Origin: CAYWYR01 sp964462685
Lineage (GTDB): Bacteria > Bacteroidota > Ignavibacteria > Kapaibacteriales > UBA2268
Reading direction: 5' to 3'
Assembly (NCBI GenBank): GCA_964462685.1
Contig: CAYWYR010000021.1
Span: forward strand, 1 to 43,320
DNA: 43,320 nucleotides
The position numbers were made by a program, and so were the translations under genes. Each line of letters opens with the position of its first letter. Position 1 is the first letter of the stretch. The notes below the pieces were generated by a model. It did not search any database and was not told the DNA's origin. It saw only the letters and a program-made list of their open reading frames with translations. Of this stretch, positions 23,247-30,365 are shown one piece after another.

Positions 23247-23537
23247 ATGCAGATACTTTTAGAGATAAAGGATGATAAGTCCGACTTTATAATAGAACTA
23301 CTCAGTAATTTCGATAATGTGAGAGCTGAAATACTCACCAACGGCACACATGATAATGATGCAGTAGTGCTTTCAGGTGGTGATACAGAAGATGAAGAAA
23401 ATATTATCCCTCAGCAGCGCCGCAAAAATACCGAAGAATTCCTAGAGGGCTTCCGCGAGTCTCTCCGCGAACTCAAAGCCTGGAAGCAAGGTAAGGTGGA
23501 GTATAGGCCTGCGAGAGAGGTTTTGGATGAATTATGA
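23247..23537 (+). CDS. Putative type II antitoxin
   Basis: A 96-residue acidic protein with an N-terminal strand-helix (MQILLEIKDDKSDFIIELLS), an acidic linker and a helical C-terminus (EFLEGFRESLRELKAWKQGK) ending REVLDEL. The tail resembles antitoxins that wrap RelE/ParE-type toxins. The start has a good AAGGAG site. It overlaps the downstream toxin reading frame by 11 bp, the classic antitoxin-first arrangement with translational coupling. The partner is frameshifted, so this antitoxin may now be an orphan. Confidence 0.75.
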   Translation: MQILLEIKDDKSDFIIELLSNFDNVRAEILTNGTHDNDAVVLSGGDTEDEENIIPQQRRKNTEEFLEGFRESLRELKAWKQGKVEYRPAREVLDEL

Positions 23538-23858
23538 AGTAGTTCTTTCACATAGATTTAAGAGAGATTTCAAAAAATTAAAAAGAAAATACAAGTCAAT
23601 AAAGACCGATGTGACTAAAGCAATAGATTTAGTAGAAGACAACCCAGAAGTGGGTGTATCATTAGGTAATGGTTTACACAAATTAAGAATAAGTATCTCT
23701 TCTAAAACCTCAGGAAATCCGGCGGAGGAAGAATAGTATATTATTTTAGATCTAATAATGGAACGATATTGTTTCTAACTATCTATGATAAGTCTAATCT
23801 TGGTAGTATCTACAAAGAAAAGCTGATTAAAATGCTTAAAGATGAATTAAGCTTTTAA
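23527..23858 (+). pseudogene. RelE/ParE-family toxin, frameshifted
   Basis: The frame starts MNYEVVLSHRFKRDFKKLKR and shows typical RelE-family features (KRKYKSIKTDVTKAIDLVED, LGNGLHKLRISISSK). It runs out at TAG 23734-23736 after a garbled end (TSGNPAEEE). Shifting frame after AAA at 23715-23717 restores the family's conserved continuation: SGGGRIVYYF, then TILFLTIYDKSNLG, to TAA at 23858. The expected GKSGG motif is regained if one A is added, so a one-base deletion in the A-run explains it. The shortened protein lacks the last core strands, so the toxin is very likely inactive. Confidence 0.85.
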
Positions 23859-23873
23859 ACAACTCCCAACCCC

Positions 23874-25067
23874 CTAAATATCTCTGCCGCTTACATAGCC
23901 GCTTGCCCATGCCCATTGAAAATTATACCCGCCTAGCCAACCCGTTACATCCACTACTTCGCCTATAAAGTAAAGCCCTGGGCAGTGCTTGGATTCCATA
24001 GTTCTCTGGTTTAGCTCTCTGGTATCTACGCCCCCGATAGTAACTTCGGCTTTAGGGTAGCCTTCGGTGCCGTTTGGGGTGATCTCGTACTCATTCAAAT
24101 GGCGAAGCAGATTTGCTTTTGCCGACTTTTTCAACTGGCTCATTTGCCCTTGGGCTTCTGATAGCTCGGCTATATGTTCAGCTAGCCTCATCGGAATTTT
24201 ATCCGCGAGAATATTTTTTACTTCTTTGTTGGATGATTTATACTGATCCAGATAGTCTTCCCAATTTATATCGGGCTCTATATTAATATTGAATTTGCCG
24301 TTGTTATTTAAATAACTTGAAATCTGAAGTATCGCTGGCCCGCTGAACCCCCTATGTGTAATAAGAGTTGCTTCCTTGAATGAGATATCCCTTTTGCGGC
24401 CTTTGGCTTCCAGTTTTGTTTCGGTTCGGGAATCGAATGATACTCCGCTCATAGCTTCTAACTTGCTTAGTTCAGCCTGATCTACAGTAACGGGAACAAG
24501 GCCTGGCCGCGTATCAATAATATTATGCCCAAACTGCTTTGCTATTCTGTATCCCAAATCGCTAGCCCCTTTTTTGGGGAATGACAGGCCGCCACATGCA
24601 ACGATACACTTGCCACCGAGAAACTCTTCAGAATCAGTTTTTACAGTAAATTCCTCGTTTTTGTTTGAGACTGATTTGACTGTGATCCCAGTCCTGATCT
24701 CTACATCGGCATCATCGCATTCCTTTAGCAGCATAGAAACTATCTCTCTGCTTGATTTGCGGCAGAATAGCTGGCCAAGTGTTTTTTCGTAATAATCAAT
24801 ACCGTGCCGCTCAACCATCACTATAAAATCAGATGGCGTGTACTCTGAGAACGCAGATTTGATAAAATGCGGATTCGATGAGATATAGTTCTCAGGGGCG
24901 GCGTTCATATTTGTGAAGTTACACCTTCCCCCACCACTTATAAGTATCTTTTGCCCTACTTTGCGGTTGTGTTCTAGCAAAAGCACTCTTCGGCCGTTTT
25001 TGCCCGCTTCTATAGCGGCCATAAGCCCCGCTGCCCCCGCTCCTATAATTATTACATCGTACTTCAT
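23874..25067 (-). CDS. HI0933-family FAD-dependent oxidoreductase
   Basis: A 397-residue flavoprotein of the HI0933/YhiN type. The dinucleotide-binding site is VIIIGAGAAGLMAAIEAGKN (about residues 5-24). The family signature is KILISGGGRCNFTN (about 40-53). The C-terminus carries GVDTRELNQRTMESK and the FAD motif GLYFIGEVVDVTGWLGGYNF. The reaction is unproven for most members, despite labels such as aminoacetone oxidase. The gene is intact. Its first ~65 bp is repeated at 25690-25754, beyond an adjacent toxin-antitoxin pair, so the pair seems to have been inserted at the gene's 5' end. Confidence 0.9.
   Translation of the reverse strand: MKYDVIIIGAGAAGLMAAIEAGKNGRRVLLLEHNRKVGQKILISGGGRCNFTNMNAAPENYISSNPHFIKSAFSEYTPSDFIVMVERHGIDYYEKTLGQLFCRKSSREIVSMLLKECDDADVEIRTGITVKSVSNKNEEFTVKTDSEEFLGGKCIVACGGLSFPKKGASDLGYRIAKQFGHNIIDTRPGLVPVTVDQAELSKLEAMSGVSFDSRTETKLEAKGRKRDISFKEATLITHRGFSGPAILQISSYLNNNGKFNINIEPDINWEDYLDQYKSSNKEVKNILADKIPMRLAEHIAELSEAQGQMSQLKKSAKANLLRHLNEYEITPNGTEGYPKAEVTIGGVDTRELNQRTMESKHCPGLYFIGEVVDVTGWLGGYNFQWAWASGYVSGRDI
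24997..25064 (-). repeat. Direct repeat, FAD gene 5' end, copy 1
   Basis: The first 54 bp (24997-25050) is identical to 25690-25743. A further 11 bp matches after a 3-bp in-frame difference (one Val codon, present only here). The two copies lie in the same orientation and bracket the intact toxin-antitoxin pair. Confidence 0.93.
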
Positions 25068-25143
25068 ATGTTCCTTAAAGTTTGAACTTTTGCTTATACG
25101 TTTACGTTTCTAATATTATTTGGATAAATATGTAGGGGATATT

Positions 25144-25365
25144 GTGAACACTGTAAGCATTACGATCGAGTCCGTTCCTGAAAACAAACTACAATCAATC
25201 AAGTCATTCCTTCAGACCCTTGACCTCGATTTCAAGCTTAGCGATGACAATGAGTATCAATACTCTGAAGAGTTTGTTGAGGGAATACTGAAGGCAAAGG
25301 ATGACTTAGATAAGGGTAAAGGAACTGTCTATACATTAGATGAGTTGCGCAAATATGCAGATTAA
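25144..25365 (+). CDS. Type II antitoxin of YoeB-like toxin
   Basis: A 73-residue protein starting at GTG 25144 (MNTVSITIESVPENKLQSIK); an earlier TTG at 25120 would add only eight unlikely residues, while AGGGGA precedes the GTG. The N-terminal half suggests a small DNA-binding or dimerisation fold. The C-terminus (YSEEFVEGILKAKDDLDKGK then TVYTLDELRKYAD) is the helical toxin-wrapping tail seen in many antitoxins. The stop overlaps the toxin start by 11 bp. The module sits between the FAD gene and a duplicated fragment of that gene's 5' end. Confidence 0.82.
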   Translation: MNTVSITIESVPENKLQSIKSFLQTLDLDFKLSDDNEYQYSEEFVEGILKAKDDLDKGKGTVYTLDELRKYAD

Positions 25366-25615
25366 ATTTTCGCCAGACGCTAACGATGACTTTGCATTTT
25401 TTGCTTCAACCGGACAAAAGCAAATTATAAAAAAAATCCTCGCTTTACTAGAAAGCATCCAAAATAGCCCTTATGATAGAATAGGTAAACCTGAACCGTT
25501 GAAATATGCTTTGTCTGGTATGTGGTCTAGAAGAATCAATTCTGAACATAGGCTAGTATACCGTATATATAATAATCATATCGAGGTCATGCGACTTAGA
25601 GGTCATTATAAATAG
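25355..25615 (+). CDS. Txe/YoeB-family mRNA interferase toxin
   Basis: An 86-residue toxin. ATG 25355 (MQIKFSPDANDDFAFF) is chosen because it begins the conserved fold and overlaps the antitoxin stop; the open frame goes back five codons further. Family markers are KPEPLKYALSGMWSRRINSE and HRLVYRIYNN, ending RGHYK, with the usual Glu, Arg and His/Tyr residues of the YoeB active site in place. Members cut mRNA at the ribosomal A site. The reading frame is intact, unlike the related copy at 25883-26143. Confidence 0.88.
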   Translation: MQIKFSPDANDDFAFFASTGQKQIIKKILALLESIQNSPYDRIGKPEPLKYALSGMWSRRINSEHRLVYRIYNNHIEVMRLRGHYK

Positions 25616-25667
25616 AGTTAGTAGAGAAATATAATTTACAGGCTAATATTGGTTCTAATTGATATCT

Positions 25668-25766
25668 CTATTTTATTAAATAGCTAAACTTTTTGCCCGC
25701 TTCTATAGCGGCCATAAGCCCCGCTGCCCCCGCTCCTATAATTATATCGTACTTGCTGTTAGGCAT
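25668..25766 (-). pseudogene. Displaced 5' fragment of the FAD oxidoreductase gene
   Basis: Begins with ATG at 25766 and reads MPNSKYDIIIGAGAAGLMAA and IEAGKK, then leaves homology (FSYLIK-stop). It matches the start of the FAD gene at 23874-25067, but has a different N-terminus (MPNSKYD against MKYD) and lacks one Val codon. It is separated from the gene by the intact toxin-antitoxin pair. It probably marks the old 5' end of the locus. Apart from this fragment and a short antitoxin tail, 25616-25882 shows nothing recognisable. Confidence 0.85.
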
Positions 25767-25863
25767 AAACTATTTTTACAATCCCGGTCTTTGAACAATA
25801 TGCCATTGATGTACGTTATTTAAGTAAGAATGTAAGGATCAGTACAACAAAGATTAAGATATT

Positions 25864-25893
25864 ATGGAAGAGTTAAGATATTATGATAGTTAA
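25864..25893 (+). pseudogene. Antitoxin C-terminal remnant
   Basis: ATG GAA GAG onward encodes MEELRYYDS-stop, much like the end of a type II antitoxin (compare LDELRKYAD at 25365). Its stop overlaps the ATG of the following broken toxin in the usual way. No longer upstream frame is visible, so the rest of the antitoxin appears lost. A TTAAGATATTATG motif is repeated at 25854-25866 and 25873-25885. Confidence 0.45.
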
Positions 25894-26143
25894 GTTCTCT
25901 TCTGATGCTCGTAAAGAATTTGATATAATCATTAAATCAAATAACAATAAAATGATAAACCGTAAAATATCATTAGTTGAGAGCATCGAAACCAATCCTT
26001 ACTCTGGTATAAGTAAACCGGAACCGCTTAAATATTAATATAGCGGGTACTGGTCTCGTAGAAACGACAAGACCAATTATCTGGTTTATATGGTTCAAGG
26101 TAATACTGTAAATATTTACTCTCTGTTAGGGCACTATGAATAA
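25883..26143 (+). pseudogene. YoeB-like toxin with in-frame TAA
   Basis: The 87-codon frame starts MIVKFSSDARKEFDIIIKSN and ends LLGHYE with TAA at 26141-26143. It is interrupted by TAA at 26036-26038, exactly where relatives have Gln in LKYQYSGYWSRR (here LKY-stop-YSGYWSRR), a CAA to TAA change. The 3' half keeps the family pattern (YWSRRNDKTNYLVYMVQ) but not all usual catalytic-region residues. The stop removes the active site, so the toxin should be dead. The last 8 bp overlaps the start of the next gene. Confidence 0.87.
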
Positions 26144-27407
26144 AGCATTATATAAGATTTTTTCTCTTAAAATATTTTTTTTGATCTCAACGCTTTCAGT
26201 CTTTTCCAGCTCTATGCTGGTTCCGATGGATCTGAAGCAAACAGACCACCTGAAAAGTTATGGTTATATCTATTGGGTTTTGGGGCAGAATACAAAAGTG
26301 GACTGGCTCCTGAATTATCGCGGTGGATCATTTCTGCATCCCTTCAATGAGAATCTAGCTACTGAATGCCGAGTTCGAGGTATAGATTTTGAACTTATCA
26401 GTGACGGGGAAGCAGAAGCGATACGTGCCGAGGTAAGATCTGAAGGTGTGAATCAAGATGTTGTAGAACTAGAAAAGCAACCAAGGATCGGGGTTTATGC
26501 TCCCCCCGGAAGCCAGCCGTGGGATGACGCCGTTCGCATAGCGCTTGAATATGCCGAAGTAGATCACGATCTGATATGGGATAAGAAAGTACTTGAAGGA
26601 GAGCTTAAAAACTATGACTGGGTTCACCTTCACCACGAAGATTTTACTGGTCAGTACGGTAAGTTTTACGCAAACTACCGGAATGCTCCATGGTATATCG
26701 AACAGGTTACCAGAAACGAGAGCTTAGCAATGGAAATGGGATTCAGCAAAGTATCAGAGATGAAAAAGGCTGTAGTGATGCGTCTGAGAGAATTCATCGC
26801 GGGTGGTGGGTTTATGTTCGCTATGTGTTCAGGTACAGATACCTATGATATAGCTTTAGCGGCGATGGATATTGATATAGCGGCTGAGATGTATGATGGC
26901 GATGCCGCTGACCCGCTAATGAACAACAAACTGAACTTCAACAATACATTCGCTTTCGAAGATTTTCAGATTATAACCGACCCGTATCAATACGAGTATT
27001 CCACTATTGATGTGGATCCGAGAACCTTTACCGATCCCAGCAGCGATTACTTCACGCTTTTTGAGTTCTCCGCAAAATACGATCCAGTGCCTACCATGCT
27101 AACGCAATGCCATGTTAACCTTGTGCAAGGCTTTATGGGGCAGACAACAGCTTTCAGAAAAGAGTTTATCAAGCCCAGCGTGACCATACTTGGCGAGCGT
27201 GAGGGTACAGACCAGGTTAGGTATATACATGGCACCTTCGGCCGTGGTACCTGGACATGGTATGCCGGCCACGACCCTGAAGATTACCGCCATGCTGTCG
27301 GCGATCCAGAAACGGATCTCAGCCTTCACAAAAGATCACCCGGCTACAGGTTAATCCTTAACAACGTACTTTTTCCAGCCGCAAAAAAGAAGAAACAGAA
27401 GACTTAA
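26136..27407 (+). CDS. Secreted Bacteroidota protein of the 'asparagine synthetase B'-labelled family
   Basis: A 423-residue protein with an N-terminal signal or anchor (SLKIFFLISTLSVFSSS). The conserved segments LVPMDLKQTDHLKSYGYIYW and VDWLLNYRGGSFLHPF recur in Bacteroidota proteins often labelled asparagine synthetase B. I see no asparagine synthetase motifs, and that label is doubtful. The central part (RIGVYAPPGSQPWDDAVRIA, then FIAGGGFMFAMCSGTDTYDI) resembles a class I glutamine-amidotransferase-like fold, with Cys in the nucleophile-elbow position (MCSGT). The enzyme activity is unknown. The ATG overlaps the end of the broken toxin gene. The 3' end overlaps the convergent hydrolase gene by 4 bp. 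Confidence 0.72.
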   Translation: MNKALYKIFSLKIFFLISTLSVFSSSMLVPMDLKQTDHLKSYGYIYWVLGQNTKVDWLLNYRGGSFLHPFNENLATECRVRGIDFELISDGEAEAIRAEVRSEGVNQDVVELEKQPRIGVYAPPGSQPWDDAVRIALEYAEVDHDLIWDKKVLEGELKNYDWVHLHHEDFTGQYGKFYANYRNAPWYIEQVTRNESLAMEMGFSKVSEMKKAVVMRLREFIAGGGFMFAMCSGTDTYDIALAAMDIDIAAEMYDGDAADPLMNNKLNFNNTFAFEDFQIITDPYQYEYSTIDVDPRTFTDPSSDYFTLFEFSAKYDPVPTMLTQCHVNLVQGFMGQTTAFRKEFIKPSVTILGEREGTDQVRYIHGTFGRGTWTWYAGHDPEDYRHAVGDPETDLSLHKRSPGYRLILNNVLFPAAKKKKQKT

Positions 27408-28165
27408 CGTGATAGTCTACTATAAAACTCTTCCATTACTTTTCTGAATTCTGGCTTTTGAGTAATCATGAAGGGGTGTTTGCCATAATCGTAATAGATT
27501 TCTTCGCATTTAGGTATTTCTGAAGATACCTCTTTCATTTTATACACCATATCTGGTATCAGTTCATCCTCATAGCTTCCCACGCACAATACCGGGAAAT
27601 CAATCTTACTCAAATCACCGTGTATAGTTTCTAGCGGGGTATGCCCTACCCTCCGCATCAAGTCGATATCCTGATCGACCACCTTACTCCAGTCCTCACC
27701 GTTCATAGCTTTCCAAAATGCAGTGGATAATACTTTATCCTTTGCTCTGGTTCTTCTTTTTGCTATAGTATCGGCTTCCTCCTTTGATAAGCCGTGCCCC
27801 ATAAAGCTATCTGCGATTAGTGTTTTGATTCTTTTTGGATAGTGTGTCGCAAGATTGAGCCCGGTAAGTGCACCGCCGCTTGTGCCTACGATATCTACCG
27901 AATCAATGCCGATATGTTCTAAAAGCGTATCGACCGCATGCGAGTTATAAAGCCAGTAATCATCTCGGAAAATCGGCACTCTATCTGATTGGCCTAGCCC
28001 CGGATAGTCCATTACAATTACTTTTCTGCCCTTGCCGGCCCAGTAGTCGATTTCAGATGCGAACATCTTACTGGAAACTGAATTGCCATGCAGCATAAGG
28101 AGAGGCTCGCCCTCACCTTTGATATCATAAAAAACATTAAGGTCATCGAATTGGAAATGAGGCAT
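27404..28165 (-). CDS. Alpha/beta-fold hydrolase
   Basis: A 253-residue cytoplasmic alpha/beta hydrolase. The oxyanion region is LLMLHGNSVSSKMF, followed by the typical VIVMDYPGLGQSDR. The nucleophile Ser is in VDIVGTSGGALTG (about residue 96), the acid in CVGSYEDELIPD, and the catalytic His in DYGKHPFMI. A helical cap lies between (about 125-185). The substrate cannot be predicted; esterase or lactonase activities are common. It overlaps the upstream membrane-barrel gene by 23 bp on the same strand, implying translational coupling, and converges with the preceding gene. Confidence 0.88.
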   Translation of the reverse strand: MPHFQFDDLNVFYDIKGEGEPLLMLHGNSVSSKMFASEIDYWAGKGRKVIVMDYPGLGQSDRVPIFRDDYWLYNSHAVDTLLEHIGIDSVDIVGTSGGALTGLNLATHYPKRIKTLIADSFMGHGLSKEEADTIAKRRTRAKDKVLSTAFWKAMNGEDWSKVVDQDIDLMRRVGHTPLETIHGDLSKIDFPVLCVGSYEDELIPDMVYKMKEVSSEIPKCEEIYYDYGKHPFMITQKPEFRKVMEEFYSRLSR

Positions 28166-29093
28166 TGCGGGAATTCATTTGATTGATTATATCTGAAAGG
28201 TTGAAGTACAACTGAGCATATAAACGAAAATCCGGGCCTATATTATAATCGACTAAATCTGGATTGGAAGAACCAATATCTTCAAAATCCAGATCATCAT
28301 AGCTAACTTGAAATCCGTAAATAAATGTTGTATTCCAGGGGCCGTTAGTCTCTAAGCCGAGGTCAGCGATATAGCTAAAGCCTTGCATTTCAAATTCATC
28401 GTTGAACTGAGAACTCTCACTATTTATATTTTCGCCACTCCCCGTCATATAACCTAAACCAATCCCAATCCGTGGGGTGATGTAGCCGAGCACTGCCCTA
28501 TCAAACCTATAAAAAACCAAAGCCGAAGTATAGAGCGAAAACATCTCATACTCTATATTATCTGTATAATCGTTATTGGATTCGAAAACAAAGGCATTAG
28601 CAAGCTGAAGCGCTATTCTGCTATTGAAAAGATACTCTATATTAACGGTAGGTCCCAACCCAAGATCGCCATCAAAAGTTGAAAGCAATCCAGCCCCTAA
28701 TCTCAAGCCTTCTTGAAATTCATCATATCGGGAATTATCTATAAGCCCTGCAACTTCCTCTCTGCCGGTTTCTTTATCAACAATCGCAATACCTGTGATA
28801 ATTGACGGGGCCAATACCCCTACATCCCTCAGAACTCGAAGATAAATATCTTCTGCCGTTGGGTTTATATCGAATGTTCTATTAACATCACCCGATACGG
28901 TTACCCTTTGAGTGTCGTATCCTTCCCAATTATGGACATACTTGTAATTAGGTTGTAGCTCAAACTTCTCCCCCCCGTTTATACTGATGTATATAGTACC
29001 CGTATTCAAAAAGGAAGGATTATATATAATTATATCCGCTTTGATAAATAGCGGCATCAATAACGGCAAAAGGAAAAGAAGAAATCTACTCAT
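28143..29093 (-). CDS. Outer-membrane beta-barrel protein, hypothetical
   Basis: A 316-residue protein with a signal peptide (MSRFLLFLLPLLMPLFIKA, cleavage near residue 19). The first mature ~90 residues are a small strand-rich domain (GTIYISINGGEKFELQPNYK, then TVSGDVNRTFDINPTAEDIY). From about 130 on there are alternating amphipathic strands rich in Tyr and Phe (VNIEYLFNSRIALQLANAFV, then YITPRIGIGLGYMTGSGENI), typical of an 8- to 10-strand outer-membrane barrel. I do not recognise a named family. The overlap with the hydrolase gene indicates a two-gene operon. Confidence 0.75.
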   Translation of the reverse strand: MSRFLLFLLPLLMPLFIKADIIIYNPSFLNTGTIYISINGGEKFELQPNYKYVHNWEGYDTQRVTVSGDVNRTFDINPTAEDIYLRVLRDVGVLAPSIITGIAIVDKETGREEVAGLIDNSRYDEFQEGLRLGAGLLSTFDGDLGLGPTVNIEYLFNSRIALQLANAFVFESNNDYTDNIEYEMFSLYTSALVFYRFDRAVLGYITPRIGIGLGYMTGSGENINSESSQFNDEFEMQGFSYIADLGLETNGPWNTTFIYGFQVSYDDLDFEDIGSSNPDLVDYNIGPDFRLYAQLYFNLSDIINQMNSRNASFPIR

Positions 29094-29149
29094 ATATCAT
29101 CCATATAATAGGCGTTGTATATCCCAAGGTCAAAAATACATTTTAATAT

Positions 29150-29185
29150 AAAAAAAAGCACTACCAAATAGAAATGGTAGTGCTT
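29150..29185 (-). terminator. Rho-independent terminator after the M24 peptidase gene
   Basis: A perfect 11-bp stem AAGCACTACCA / TGGTAGTGCTT with an 8-nt loop. On the minus strand it is followed by eight or more Ts. It separates the peptidase gene from the outer-membrane barrel gene. Confidence 0.9.
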
Positions 29186-29226
29186 AATACTATACCCTTA
29201 TCAGGACTTTTATCCTTAAAGCGAGA

Positions 29227-30336
29227 TTATACCGTAGGTAGCTTTTCAGGCACGTTCGTAAGCCTTTCAGCTCCGTTCACAGTAACATGGATATTGTCCT
29301 CGATACGCATTCCCCATTTACCAGGGTGATATACTCCGGGCTCGATCGCTAATACCGAACAGTCAGGGATGTTCTCATCTTGTCTTCTTGAGGATATTAT
29401 CGGTCTTTCGTGTGCCGATAGCCCGATACCGTGACCTAACGAGTGCTTGAAGTATCCATCTAACTTATCTTTGGCAAGCACTTCTCTTGCTTTTTCATCC
29501 AGCAATGATGCTTTCATGAAAGGCCGTACCATTTCAATGGCCGCGGACTGAGCAGCGTATAACGCATCATAAGCCGTTGTCATCTCTTTGGTGGGTTTGC
29601 CGTAGCACACGGTTCTGGTAATATCAGAACCGAAACCGTTGACTCTGCATCCGAAATCAAAAAGCACCAACTCGTTTTTCTTGATTTTCTTTTCTCTGCT
29701 AGGCTTGCCGTGCGGCAGTGATGTATTGGCACCTGATAATACTATGATCGGGAAAGGCTCACCTTCCGAGCCCTCTAAGCGGGAAATATAAGCTACTTCC
29801 GCCGCAAGATCTGCTTCTGTGATCCCTGATTTAATTTTCTTGACAGCCCTTTCATATACCCTTTCGGCCATATCACATGCTTCTTTAATAGAAGCTAACT
29901 CAACCTTATCCTTAGGTACCATGTACAGATCGATAGTACTTTCGGTAGGCTTGAACTTTATCGGCCTTATGATATTTCTCGTTTCTACAGCTACCGCGTA
30001 AGGCATTTTATCAGCTTCGAAAAGCATCGATTTAACTCCTTCAAGCAGACTGTTATCTTTCATGTACTGCCAGAAATCACGAGTTATATGTGTCTGAAGA
30101 TTAGGAAGGTCATATAAATCCTCTGAAAGCTGCTCTTCGTATCTGTCATCGGTAACGAAGTGCATTTTATCAGGGAACACTACCAATGTGGCGGCGGAAC
30201 CTGAAAAGCCAGTCAGATATCGGATATTTTTGATATCAGATATAACGATAGCTTCGGTTTTCGAATCTTCGAGTATGAAATTTATCCTTGCGAGTCTTTC
30301 TTTTATGAAAGAAGGTGTAGATTTTTTCTCAGACAT
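29227..30336 (-). CDS. M24 Xaa-Pro aminopeptidase
   Basis: A 369-residue metallopeptidase that removes N-terminal residues preceding proline. The N-terminal creatinase-like domain covers about 10-135. The pita-bread catalytic domain holds all five metal ligands: Asp pair in LFDFGCRVNGFGSDITR, His in HSLGHGIGLSAHERP, Glu in AIEPGVYHPG and Glu in WGMRIEDNIHV. The length fits the short PepP/PepQ-like bacterial form. It has its own strong terminator and lies 29 bp downstream of guaB on the same strand, so the two could be co-transcribed. Confidence 0.93.
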   Translation of the reverse strand: MSEKKSTPSFIKERLARINFILEDSKTEAIVISDIKNIRYLTGFSGSAATLVVFPDKMHFVTDDRYEEQLSEDLYDLPNLQTHITRDFWQYMKDNSLLEGVKSMLFEADKMPYAVAVETRNIIRPIKFKPTESTIDLYMVPKDKVELASIKEACDMAERVYERAVKKIKSGITEADLAAEVAYISRLEGSEGEPFPIIVLSGANTSLPHGKPSREKKIKKNELVLFDFGCRVNGFGSDITRTVCYGKPTKEMTTAYDALYAAQSAAIEMVRPFMKASLLDEKAREVLAKDKLDGYFKHSLGHGIGLSAHERPIISSRRQDENIPDCSVLAIEPGVYHPGKWGMRIEDNIHVTVNGAERLTNVPEKLPTV

Positions 30337-30365
30337 ATAATTCTAATAAGATTAATGGTACGTGA

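Noticed and set aside
23700..23740. Programmed frameshift in the RelE-like toxin
   Set aside because: No X-XXY-YYZ slippery heptamer or stimulatory stem is evident; a deletion in an A-run is simpler.
26136..27407. Asparagine synthetase B
   Set aside because: Lacks the N-terminal Cys2 glutaminase and the ATP pyrophosphatase SGGxDS motif; the name appears to be a propagated label for this Bacteroidota family.
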